Shown here: positions 26,480 through 34,866 of the stretch, piece after piece
Numbering within the stretch: position 1 is the first letter of the stretch
How the letters are laid out: each line of letters opens with the position of its first letter
Source of the DNA: Pseudomonas fluorescens
GTDB taxonomy: Bacteria; Pseudomonadota; Gammaproteobacteria; Pseudomonadales; Pseudomonadaceae
DNA: 64,000 bases
NCBI RefSeq assembly: GCF_040448305.1
Contig: NZ_CP148752.1
Coordinates: 2,852,001-2,916,000 of the forward strand
Direction of reading: 5' to 3'
Translations under genes and position numbers: made by a program
The notes under the pieces: generated by a model
Databases searched by the model: none
The model's input: only the letters and a program-made list of their open reading frames with translations
Told to the model about the DNA's origin: nothing

Positions 26480-27262
26480 ATGGAACTTGGTTTGAAAGGC
26501 AAAAAGGTACTCATCACAGGTGCCTCCCAAGGAATTGGTGAAGGCTTGGCGCTGGCGTTCGCTGCTGAAGGTTGCGAACTCAAATTGGTCGCACGTAACG
26601 CCGAGCGTTTGAAGACCATCGCCCAGCGGATGCAGGACGAGTACGGGGTATGCGTACATACATTGGCTATCGACTTGTGCGCACCGCAAGCCATCGAGGA
26701 GGTTGCCGAGTTTGCGGCCGACATCGATGTACTGGTCAACAACGCCGGAAGCATTCCAGGGGGAAATCTCTGGGAAGTCGATGAGGCTCGCTGGCGACAG
26801 GGATGGGAGCTGAAAGTGTTTGGCTACATCAATCTGACTCGCCTGGTGTATGCCGCCATGAAGGCGCGTGGGGGCGGTGTGATTTTGAACAACATTGGCA
26901 ACGGCGGCGAAAACTTCGACTTCGACTACATTGCCGGCACTACCGGTAACGCGGCATTGATGGCTTTTAGCAAGGCGCTAGGTGGCAAGAGCCTCAACGA
27001 TGGCATTCGAGTGGTGGGGGTCAACCCTGGCCCGGTCGATACCGATCGCATCAACAAGGTACTCAAGACTCGGGCGGAAAAGCTGTTCAACGACGCCTCA
27101 CGATTTACCGATTTGTTGGACGGTTATCCGTTGGGTCGTGCTGCCACTGTGGCGGAAATTGCCGATCTGTTGGTTTTTTTGGCCTCGGCGAAATCCGGAT
27201 ACACCAGCGGTACGATTTTCACCGTCGATGCGGGCATTACGTCCAGGCGGTCGATCAGTTGA
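26480..27262 (+). CDS. SDR-family oxidoreductase with altered active site
   Basis: A 260-residue short-chain dehydrogenase. The cofactor motif is ITGASQGIGEGLA and NNAGS is present. Where most members have Tyr-x3-Lys, this protein reads DYIAGTTGNAALMAFSKALG, so the usual lysine is missing. That variant occurs in a known subgroup of SDRs, so the protein may still be functional with different chemistry. AGAGACAG precedes the ATG weakly. It lies between the ligase and an enoyl-CoA hydratase. Confidence 0.9.
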   Translation: MELGLKGKKVLITGASQGIGEGLALAFAAEGCELKLVARNAERLKTIAQRMQDEYGVCVHTLAIDLCAPQAIEEVAEFAADIDVLVNNAGSIPGGNLWEVDEARWRQGWELKVFGYINLTRLVYAAMKARGGGVILNNIGNGGENFDFDYIAGTTGNAALMAFSKALGGKSLNDGIRVVGVNPGPVDTDRINKVLKTRAEKLFNDASRFTDLLDGYPLGRAATVAEIADLLVFLASAKSGYTSGTIFTVDAGITSRRSIS

Positions 27263-27311
27263 GCTCGTCGCCATAGCGAGGAGCCGGACATGAATAGCAA
27301 GGAACTGAGTC

Positions 27312-28127
27312 ATGACTGATATTGATGTTTATACCAAGTACCAACGCCTGGCATTCGATCGTCCGGCCCCCGGGGTATTGCGTATTACCCTCAATCGTCC
27401 GGAAAAGTTGAATGCACTGGATGCTTTGGGGCATACCGAACTGACACGGGTCTGGCGTGATGCCGATGAGGACGAAAGTGTCAGCGCGATTATTCTGTGC
27501 GGCGCCGGCAAGTCTTTTTCAGCTGGCGGTGATTTTCAGATGGTCGAAGACATGATCGATTCATTCGAGGTTCGCTGCCGCGTATGGCGCGAGGCCAAGG
27601 ATCTTGTCTACAACATCATCAATTGCTCTAAACCCGTGGTCTCTGCCATCCACGGTGCCGCTGTCGGGGCGGGCCTTGTGGCGGCCCTGCTGGCCGATAT
27701 TTCGATTGCTAGCAAAACCGCGAAACTGGTTGATGGGCACACACGCCTGGGTGTGGCAGCAGGCGACCACGCGGCAATTATCTGGCCATTGCTGTGCAGC
27801 ATGGCCAAAGCCAAATATCACTTGTTGCTATGCGAGCCGGTCAATGGTGAAAAAGCTGAGCAACTGGGGCTGGTGTCATTGAGCGTCGACGAGGCTGAAT
27901 TGCAGGAAAAGGCCCTGGCGGTAGCAATCCGTTTGGCTGAGGGCGCGCCATCGGCGATCCGCTGGACCAAATATGCACTCAACAACTGGCTGCGTAGCGC
28001 GGGTCCGATTTTTGATACTTCGCTTGCGTTGGAGATCCTTGGCTTTTCAGGACCTGAGGTGCGTGAAGGGCTCGATGCCCATCTGGAAAAGCGCACGCCG
28101 AAATTCCCGCCAACGTCTCCCGTTTAA
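27312..28127 (+). CDS. Enoyl-CoA hydratase/isomerase (crotonase family)
   Basis: A 271-residue crotonase-fold protein. The oxyanion-hole segments are GAGKSFSAGGDFQM and SAIHGAAVGAGLVAALLADISIA. The acidic pair in the latter part resembles ADHAAIIWPLL rather than the classical two glutamates, so the exact reaction (hydratase, isomerase or ring hydrolase) is open. It is 49 bases after the SDR and in the same direction, probably in the same operon. Confidence 0.92.
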   Translation: MTDIDVYTKYQRLAFDRPAPGVLRITLNRPEKLNALDALGHTELTRVWRDADEDESVSAIILCGAGKSFSAGGDFQMVEDMIDSFEVRCRVWREAKDLVYNIINCSKPVVSAIHGAAVGAGLVAALLADISIASKTAKLVDGHTRLGVAAGDHAAIIWPLLCSMAKAKYHLLLCEPVNGEKAEQLGLVSLSVDEAELQEKALAVAIRLAEGAPSAIRWTKYALNNWLRSAGPIFDTSLALEILGFSGPEVREGLDAHLEKRTPKFPPTSPV

Positions 28128-28141
28128 GAGCGAAACCGGCC

Positions 28142-28978
28142 ATGGACAATACTCCCGTCTCACTCAATCACCCGCCGTCGCGACTTGAGCTCGGTAGCGA
28201 CGTGCATTCCGAGCGAACATCCTCGCGATCGGGAGTCGTGGTACCACTGATGCGAGCTCTGGAAGTGCTGTCGGCGTTTACGGCTCACGAACCTTGGTTA
28301 GGAAATCAGGACATTTGTAACCGTACAGGCCTGCCTGCGCCGACGACGACCCGTTTTTTGAAGACCCTCACCGCCCTGGGCTACCTGAGTTATTCGGCCC
28401 AGCGTCGTAAGTATCAGTTGGCCGCAGCGGTGTTATCGCTGGGTTATGCGGCGACCGCGCATTCGGATATCCAGCGGCTGGTGCGTGGCGAAATGATCAA
28501 GTTTGCCAACACTAACAAAATCAGTGTCGTGCTAGGCATGCGTGATCGTCTGGATCTGGTGGTACTGGACAACTGTCCATGGGATGGCGGTAAACGCCAC
28601 AACAGTTTGAGTGTCGGCTCCCGAATGAGTCTGGTTTCATCGCAGTTGGGATTTGCCTTGCTGGCGGCATTACCGTCGTTGGAGCGCACCTATCTGCTGG
28701 AAAACATCGAGCGTCGCATGCCTGAGGAATGGTCCGGTACAGAGCCGAAACTCAGCGATGCCATCCAGCAGATCCGGGTGCAGGGATTTTATCGGGCACA
28801 AAGTTTGGTGGAGCCGGATTTGAGCATTGTTTGCGCTCCGTTGACCATTACCGATCGGGCTCCTTTCGTGCTGGCATGCTTCGGTTCGTTGGTCAGTATG
28901 AATAAGGCGCGGGTTTCTAGGGAATTGGGGCCAAAGCTGGCCTCGTTGGCCAACCACCTGAAACAGTCCTTCAAGTGA
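28142..28978 (+). CDS. IclR-family transcriptional regulator (second of three)
   Basis: A 278-residue IclR protein with an N-terminal tail of about 35 residues. A winged helix follows (LSAFTAHEPWLGNQDICNRT, PAPTTTRFLKTLTALGYL), then the IclR ligand domain. It starts 14 bases after the hydratase, so it is likely co-transcribed with the operon it may control. It is immediately followed by a third IclR gene, suggesting tandem or heteromeric regulation. Confidence 0.93.
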   Translation: MDNTPVSLNHPPSRLELGSDVHSERTSSRSGVVVPLMRALEVLSAFTAHEPWLGNQDICNRTGLPAPTTTRFLKTLTALGYLSYSAQRRKYQLAAAVLSLGYAATAHSDIQRLVRGEMIKFANTNKISVVLGMRDRLDLVVLDNCPWDGGKRHNSLSVGSRMSLVSSQLGFALLAALPSLERTYLLENIERRMPEEWSGTEPKLSDAIQQIRVQGFYRAQSLVEPDLSIVCAPLTITDRAPFVLACFGSLVSMNKARVSRELGPKLASLANHLKQSFK

Positions 28979-28986
28979 GAAGTGTC

Positions 28987-29781
28987 ATGGAGATGGATTC
29001 GGATGACGATAATGCCAAAACCATGTTGACGGTCAGTCGGGGACTGCAGGTGTTGCGCACTTTCCGCGGTGAGCGCGCCGCCCTGTCCAATGCACAAATA
29101 GTCATGCGTTCGGGTTTGCCAAAGTCGACAGTATCCAGGCTGACCTCGACGTTGATCCGAAGTGGATTTCTACGGCATGTGGCAGGTGGAAGGCAGTTTG
29201 AACTCGCATCTGGCTCCTTGGGTATTGGCCATGCATTTGTCGAATCCAGCCCCCTTGTTCAGTTGGCCCAGCCTTTTATGCAGCAATTGGCTGATGAGCT
29301 GAACGTATCGGTCGCACTCGCCACCGGCAATCAACTGGACATGCTGTACGTGGCTTACTGCTCCGGAAAACATATCGCCACGTTGCGCTTGGGTATTGGC
29401 TCGCTGTTACCAATGGCCAGTACCGCGATTGGCCGGGCTTACTTGTGGGGACTGCCTGATGATCAACAGACCGAACTGCTTGCCGCGTTACAAGCAGAGG
29501 TTGGTAGCGAGGCCAGCGCCATGCAGGCAGGCATCGACAAAAGTTTCACTGAATTGGCCAGTACCGGAACCTGTTTTGTACGTGGCGGTTACCAGCGCGA
29601 TGCGTTCGGCATCGCCCTGCCTGTAAAGGTAGGAATCGAACGCAAGGTGATGGGGTTCAGTTGCGGAGCGGTCGATATCGGGTCGAGCCTAGTTTCGGTG
29701 CGCAAGCGTATTGAGCCGGCATTGAAGGATGCAGCGCCTCGGCTTGAGCAACTTCTCGCATCCATCGAAGGCACCCCTTGA
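28987..29781 (+). CDS. IclR-family transcriptional regulator (third of three)
   Basis: A 264-residue IclR regulator with winged helix (LSNAQIVMRSGLPKSTVSRLTSTLIRSG) and ligand domain (LYVAYCSGKHIATLRLGIG). The frame opens at GTG 28975, overlapping the previous stop; ATG 28987 or 28993 is more likely. It differs clearly from the preceding IclR, so it is not a recent duplicate. Candidate regulator of the CaiB/porin/dehydrogenase genes that follow. Confidence 0.92.
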   Translation: MEMDSDDDNAKTMLTVSRGLQVLRTFRGERAALSNAQIVMRSGLPKSTVSRLTSTLIRSGFLRHVAGGRQFELASGSLGIGHAFVESSPLVQLAQPFMQQLADELNVSVALATGNQLDMLYVAYCSGKHIATLRLGIGSLLPMASTAIGRAYLWGLPDDQQTELLAALQAEVGSEASAMQAGIDKSFTELASTGTCFVRGGYQRDAFGIALPVKVGIERKVMGFSCGAVDIGSSLVSVRKRIEPALKDAAPRLEQLLASIEGTP

Positions 29782-29844
29782 TCAAGGCGTGGCGACATAC
29801 ATCGGTAACGTTAACGATTGATTTTTCAGGTAAGGAAAGTGCTC

Positions 29845-31029
29845 ATGTCGAAAGTTCTAGAGGGTATTAGAGTCCTCGATTTTGGTCGTTACATTGCTGG
29901 GCCATTTTGTGGCGCATTGTTGGCTGATCTAGGGGCCGATGTGATCCGCATAGATCGGGTCGGTGGAAGTGAAGACCGTTTCGTCATGCCGGTGACGCCC
30001 GGCGGTGATGGCGCGCTGTTCTTGCAGGTCAATCGCAACAAGCGGTCGATCACCCTGGACATTGACAGTCCTGAAGGCAAAGTCATTGTCCGGCGTTTGG
30101 TCCTGACGGCTGACGTGGTGATTGCGAATATGCCGGCTCAGACGTTGGCAAAACTGGGTCTGGACTATGAGTCGTTGCGTGAGCTGAAAGCTGACATTGT
30201 CCTGGTTGCGCCGTCAGCGTTCGGTGGTAGCGATGCGATGAACGAGCGCCTGGGTTTTGATGGCGTCGGCCAAGCCATGAGCGGGGGAGTGCATGTTTCC
30301 GGGTTCGCGGGGCAGCCGATGAAGGCAATGGTGCCCGTAGTGGATTTCGCCACTGCACTGGCTTGCGCAATGGGTGTTTTGGCCGCGCTGTACGAGCGTA
30401 AAAGCAGTGGACTGGGACAAAAAGTAGATGCATCGCTGCTGCAAACGGCGTTGAATTTTTCGAGTGGTTTGCTGATAGAAGAAGCTTTACTCGGCTCGAA
30501 CCGTCAGGCCACTGGAAATCGCAGTCCGATTGCCGGGCCATCGGATATCTTCCAGGTGACCGACGGGTGGATCATTGTGCAAGTCATTGGTACTGGGATG
30601 TTCAAGCGCTGGGCCCACCTGATAGGTGCGCCTGAGTTGGTGGATGATCCGCGCTTGGCCAGTGATCAAAGTCGCGGCGAGCATGGCCAACTGCTGTCTG
30701 CACGTATGGCCAAATGGTGCGAAGGGCGTTCGCAGCAACAGGCCTTATCGGCACTTGAAGGAGCAAAGATTCCGGCAGGTCCAGTGCATTCTCCGCAAGA
30801 GGTGCTTGAGGATAAAGAAATTGCCGATACGGGCGCGTTCGAATGGATCGATTATCCCGGACTTGCGACTCCAGCCCCCATTGTGCGGGCGCCGATGAAC
30901 TTGTCTCGCACACCATTGGAAGTTAATCGTCGGGCACCAACGGTCGGTGAGCACACCGAGCAGATTCTCTACGAAGTGGGTTACAACGCTGTCCAGCTGG
31001 ATCGACTGCGTGAGCTGAGCATTATTTAA
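29845..31029 (+). CDS. CaiB/BaiF-family (family III) CoA-transferase
   Basis: A 394-residue class III CoA-transferase. The N terminus is typical (LEGIRVLDFGRYIAGPFCGALLADLGADVIRID). NRNKRSITLDI and a region around GRSPIAGPSDIFQVTDGW follow. The catalytic Asp normally lies in the mid-protein segment around residues 165-175. Such enzymes move CoA between carboxylates; itaconate CoA-transferase is a member, which matters given the hydratase/lyase pair at 13825-15473. AAGGAAAG precedes ATG 29845. Confidence 0.93.
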   Translation: MSKVLEGIRVLDFGRYIAGPFCGALLADLGADVIRIDRVGGSEDRFVMPVTPGGDGALFLQVNRNKRSITLDIDSPEGKVIVRRLVLTADVVIANMPAQTLAKLGLDYESLRELKADIVLVAPSAFGGSDAMNERLGFDGVGQAMSGGVHVSGFAGQPMKAMVPVVDFATALACAMGVLAALYERKSSGLGQKVDASLLQTALNFSSGLLIEEALLGSNRQATGNRSPIAGPSDIFQVTDGWIIVQVIGTGMFKRWAHLIGAPELVDDPRLASDQSRGEHGQLLSARMAKWCEGRSQQQALSALEGAKIPAGPVHSPQEVLEDKEIADTGAFEWIDYPGLATPAPIVRAPMNLSRTPLEVNRRAPTVGEHTEQILYEVGYNAVQLDRLRELSII

Positions 31030-31164
31030 GATTCGCTTGTTGGTTGAGTGATCTTTGGATTCATTCAGTTGTTTGAAACGCTAATGGAAGGTTGATCGAA
31101 TTGAGGCTGTTGTCTCGATAGCGCGTGAGAGTGGGTGTCTGTTAAATTTGAGGATAATAATAAA

Positions 31165-32490
31165 ATGAATAGTACAACACGCAGTGCAAAACGCTCGTTG
31201 GTAGTAAGTGTTGGCGTGGTAGGGCAATTGTTAAGTGTTTGTGCACTTGCCGACTTCTTGGGTGATAGTAAGGCTAACCTTGGAGTTCGAAACTTCTACT
31301 TCAATAACGACAATCGAGACGGACATGCAGCGCCTTCCAAAACCGAAGAGTGGGGCCAAGGTTTCGTGCTTGACTACAAGTCAGGTTTTACTGATGGCAC
31401 CGTTGGTTTCGGCGTAGATGCGCTTGGGCTGGTAGGGATTACTCTGGACAGCGGCGGTGGACGTCATGTTGGCAGCACGATGATTCCTTCTAACGGCGAT
31501 TCGGCTGCCGATTCCTGGAGTCGCCTTGGATTGACCGCCAAGACACGCTTCAAAAAAACTGAAGCCCGGGTTGGCACACTCCTTCCGAAGTTGCCGATTC
31601 TGGTCGCCAATGATGGTAGGTTGCTGCCGCAAACGTTCCAAGGGGGGATGATCACCTCCAACGATTTCGACAGGCTGACTCTGGTCGCTGGCAAGATCGA
31701 GCAGGCCACCGGTCGTGGGTCGAGCGACCGCACGGGGCTGGCAGTGACTGGCGGGCAGCAGGAAAGTAACGGTTTTTACTTTGCTGGCACCGACTTCAAA
31801 GCCACGCCCCAGCTGACTTTGCAGTACTACTACGCGACGCTGGAGGATTACTACAAGCAACACTTCACCGGCTTGGTGCATGTGTTACCGTTGGGCGAAG
31901 GGCAGTCGTTCAAGACCGATCTTAGATACTTCAAGACCGACTCCGATGGCGCCAACAGCTCCGGAAAGCCCGGTTATCAAGTTTCGGGTTACACCCGTAA
32001 TGGTACGGGAGAAATCGACAACGACACTTGGAGTGCGGCGTTTACCTATACCACAGGGGGGCATAGCCTGATGGCGGGTTATCAACGCGTCTCTGACAAC
32101 AGTGCATTCGTGCAATTGAACCAAGGTAGTCTGGCCGGTGATGTTGGGGCCGGTGGCGCGAGTCTTTGGCTGCTGACGGACCGTTTGGCGACCACCTTTA
32201 CGCGCGCTGGCGAGGACACCAGGTTCGCACAATACTCTTATAACTTTGCAGCGCTAGGAGTTCCCGGCTTGAGGGCGTCAGTCATGTACTTGAATGGCGA
32301 CAATATCAAAGTTGCCAACGGCAGTCGCCAAAAGGAATGGGAACGAGACACTGCATTGGATTACGTCATCCAAAGTGGAATGTTCAAAGGTGTTGGGCTG
32401 GGTTGGTATAACGCAATGTTGCGAAGTGATGCGGTGCGCAACCAGGACCAAAATCGTTTAGTCGTGAACTATACAATTCCATTGTTGTAG
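31165..32490 (+). CDS. OprD-family outer-membrane porin
   Basis: A 441-residue porin with an N-terminal signal peptide (SLVVSVGVVGQLLSVCALA). Beta-strand patterns of the OprD/Occ family follow, including LGVRNFYFNNDNRD, EEWGQGFVLDYKSGFTDGTVGFGVDALG and a C-terminal strand ending in NYTIPLL. OprD-family channels in Pseudomonas let small carboxylates or amino acids through the outer membrane. Position between the CaiB transferase and the quinoprotein dehydrogenase points to uptake of the island's substrate. GAGGATAA lies upstream of ATG 31165. Confidence 0.93.
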   Translation: MNSTTRSAKRSLVVSVGVVGQLLSVCALADFLGDSKANLGVRNFYFNNDNRDGHAAPSKTEEWGQGFVLDYKSGFTDGTVGFGVDALGLVGITLDSGGGRHVGSTMIPSNGDSAADSWSRLGLTAKTRFKKTEARVGTLLPKLPILVANDGRLLPQTFQGGMITSNDFDRLTLVAGKIEQATGRGSSDRTGLAVTGGQQESNGFYFAGTDFKATPQLTLQYYYATLEDYYKQHFTGLVHVLPLGEGQSFKTDLRYFKTDSDGANSSGKPGYQVSGYTRNGTGEIDNDTWSAAFTYTTGGHSLMAGYQRVSDNSAFVQLNQGSLAGDVGAGGASLWLLTDRLATTFTRAGEDTRFAQYSYNFAALGVPGLRASVMYLNGDNIKVANGSRQKEWERDTALDYVIQSGMFKGVGLGWYNAMLRSDAVRNQDQNRLVVNYTIPLL

Positions 32491-32663
32491 AGGCGTGCTG
32501 GCAGTCAATTTTCAGAGCACGGAACAATATAGCCCTTACTGTCGACTTTGACTGCCATTCACGGTATTTCTGCCGATAAATATATTTCTGCATCTCAGTG
32601 CGATCTTGGTTTCCGACTGGCAACTAGATGTGCACTAATAAAAAATATAACTGGAGATCGATA

Positions 32664-34826
32664 GTGGAAATTAAAGCAATCGGCCTGGTTTTGATGCTCG
32701 TGGCTACAAACTCAAGTCAGGTATTCGCCACTCAATCAACCCAGTCGTACGGTACCTCAGATGCTGTCGACTGGGTCAACACTGCGGGCACTCCCGACGA
32801 ACAACGCTATAGCACTTTGCAGGAGGTGAATGAACACAACGTTGCGGAATTAGGGCTTGCCTGGTCTTTCAAAGTTGACGATGACCGAGGCATGGAAGCT
32901 ACCCCCGTGGTAGTGGATGGCGTGATGTACATCTCCGGGCCTTTCAGCTTTGTGTATGCCTTGGACTCCATTCGAGGAACGCTGATCTGGAAATACGATC
33001 CCAAGATCGATCGTGGTCAAGTAAATCGCACCTGCTGCGACGCCGTTAACCGTGGTGTGGTGGTATCCAAGGGCAAGGTGTTCGTGGGCGCTCTTGATGG
33101 TCGATTGATTGCCCTGGATGCGAAGACTGGCGAGGTGAAGTGGAGCACCGACACCTTCACCGACCATGGCCGCAGTTATGCGATCACTGGGGCGCCGCGA
33201 CTGGCGGCAGGCAAGGTGGTCATCGGCAACGGTGGCGCCGAGTTTGGGGTTCGGGGCTACGTTTCGGCGTATGACGAAGACACCGGTACACTGGCCTGGC
33301 GCTTCTTCACTGTTCCCGGTGATGAGCCCGTCAAACCCGGTGACAAGGCGATGGAAATCGCCAAACCCACTTGGTTTGGTGACCGCTACGGGCGGTTTGG
33401 AGGAGGAGGGACAGCCTGGGACGCAATGGCTTATGACCCTCAATTGAATCTGCTGTACATCGGTGTCGGCAACGGCTCTCCCCATAGCCGCAAGTTGCGC
33501 AGTGCTGGCAAGGGCGACAATTTATTCTTGTCGTCCATCGTCGCAGTGAATGCATCGACCGGCAAGTATGTCTGGCACTTTCAGACGACCCCCGGAGAAG
33601 AATGGGACTTCACGGCCACACAGAGTCTGATTCTGGCCGATCTGGAAATCGCTGGAAAATTGCGCCAGGTGATCATGCAGGCGCCGAAAAACGGTTTCTT
33701 CTACGTGATTGACCGTCGCACCGGGCAGTTCATTTCGGGCAAGAATTTCGTGCCGGTTAACTGGGCCAAGGGTTTGGACCCCAAGACCGGGCGCCCAATC
33801 ATTGACGCCGCCACTGCGCGCTATGACGACGGCAAGTTGAAGCTAGTGACGCCCGGAATTTATGGCGGGCACAGTTGGCACCCAATGTCGTTCGATCCCA
33901 AAAACGGCCTCGTGTACATCCCGGCCATGATTAACGCCTGGTACTTCCAGCAACTGCCTGATACGCCGTATCCGGAGGCTGGCGATTTTGGCGCTTATAA
34001 CTTTGGCTATCTGGGCGCTGCAGGCGTGCCTCCCAAACCGGGCGCACCTGCGCCCAAAGCCAGTGACATTCCGAACCTGGCACTGGCTGCCGATGAAGCT
34101 CGTTTACGCAAAAGCTGGATTGGCCGCTTGATTGCGTGGGACCCGGTCAAGCAGAAAGAGGTATGGGGTCACGACTACATCACCATGTACAACGGCGGCA
34201 CGCTCGCGACCGCAGGCAACCTGGTGTTTCAGGGCACTGCAGACGGCCGGTTTGTTGCTTACCGGGCGAATGATGGCCAGTCACTCTGGGAGACTCCGGC
34301 TAACACCGGCGTTATGGCCGGGCCGATGACCTACAAGGTGAATGGCGAGCAATACGTCGCCGTCGCGGCTGGTTGGGGTGGCGCGTTTCCGTTGTTTTCC
34401 GGGGTAATTTCCAATATCGCCGGGGTTAAGGCCGATGCACGAATCCTCGTGTACAAACTGGGAGGTAGCGCGCAATTGCCAGCCAGGAAAATCGCGCAGA
34501 ACGTGCAGGTAACGCCGTTGCTTACCTCGATCGATCCGAAAAAGGTTGAACGGGGCCACACCGAATTCGCGATCCATTGTTCGGCCTGTCACGGTCTGGA
34601 GGCTGTCAGCGGTGGCATCGTGCCAGATCTGCGGATGCTCAGTGCCAGCAAGGTGGAAAACTTCCACGTCATTCTCAAGGGCGCCCTTGCGCCACTGGGC
34701 ATGCCGAATTTCACCGGCAAGCTGAACGACGAACAGATGGATGAAATTCTCAACTACCTGGCTCAGCGCAACGCCGACTTGCGGGGGATGCAGGACAAGG
34801 TTAGTGCCCGACAAAGTAATCCATAA
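32664..34826 (+). CDS. PQQ-dependent quinohaemoprotein alcohol dehydrogenase
   Basis: A periplasmic type II quinohaemoprotein of about 720 residues. A signal peptide (KAIGLVLMLVATNSSQVFA) is followed by an eight-bladed PQQ propeller with vicinal cysteines (RTCCDAVNRG, Cys near 124-125). The PGEEWDFTATQ segment and tryptophan-docking repeats are seen. A C-terminal cytochrome c domain has one haem site (CSACHG, near 639) and an axial methionine in GMPNF. It oxidises alcohols to aldehydes and passes electrons to the cytochrome. GTG 32664 with GGAG seven bases upstream is preferred to ATG 32628. The aldehyde dehydrogenase follows 40 bases later. Confidence 0.93.
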   Translation: MEIKAIGLVLMLVATNSSQVFATQSTQSYGTSDAVDWVNTAGTPDEQRYSTLQEVNEHNVAELGLAWSFKVDDDRGMEATPVVVDGVMYISGPFSFVYALDSIRGTLIWKYDPKIDRGQVNRTCCDAVNRGVVVSKGKVFVGALDGRLIALDAKTGEVKWSTDTFTDHGRSYAITGAPRLAAGKVVIGNGGAEFGVRGYVSAYDEDTGTLAWRFFTVPGDEPVKPGDKAMEIAKPTWFGDRYGRFGGGGTAWDAMAYDPQLNLLYIGVGNGSPHSRKLRSAGKGDNLFLSSIVAVNASTGKYVWHFQTTPGEEWDFTATQSLILADLEIAGKLRQVIMQAPKNGFFYVIDRRTGQFISGKNFVPVNWAKGLDPKTGRPIIDAATARYDDGKLKLVTPGIYGGHSWHPMSFDPKNGLVYIPAMINAWYFQQLPDTPYPEAGDFGAYNFGYLGAAGVPPKPGAPAPKASDIPNLALAADEARLRKSWIGRLIAWDPVKQKEVWGHDYITMYNGGTLATAGNLVFQGTADGRFVAYRANDGQSLWETPANTGVMAGPMTYKVNGEQYVAVAAGWGGAFPLFSGVISNIAGVKADARILVYKLGGSAQLPARKIAQNVQVTPLLTSIDPKKVERGHTEFAIHCSACHGLEAVSGGIVPDLRMLSASKVENFHVILKGALAPLGMPNFTGKLNDEQMDEILNYLAQRNADLRGMQDKVSARQSNP

Positions 34827-34866
34827 AGACGGTCGATGACCGACTTGGCGAACCACAGGAGGATGT

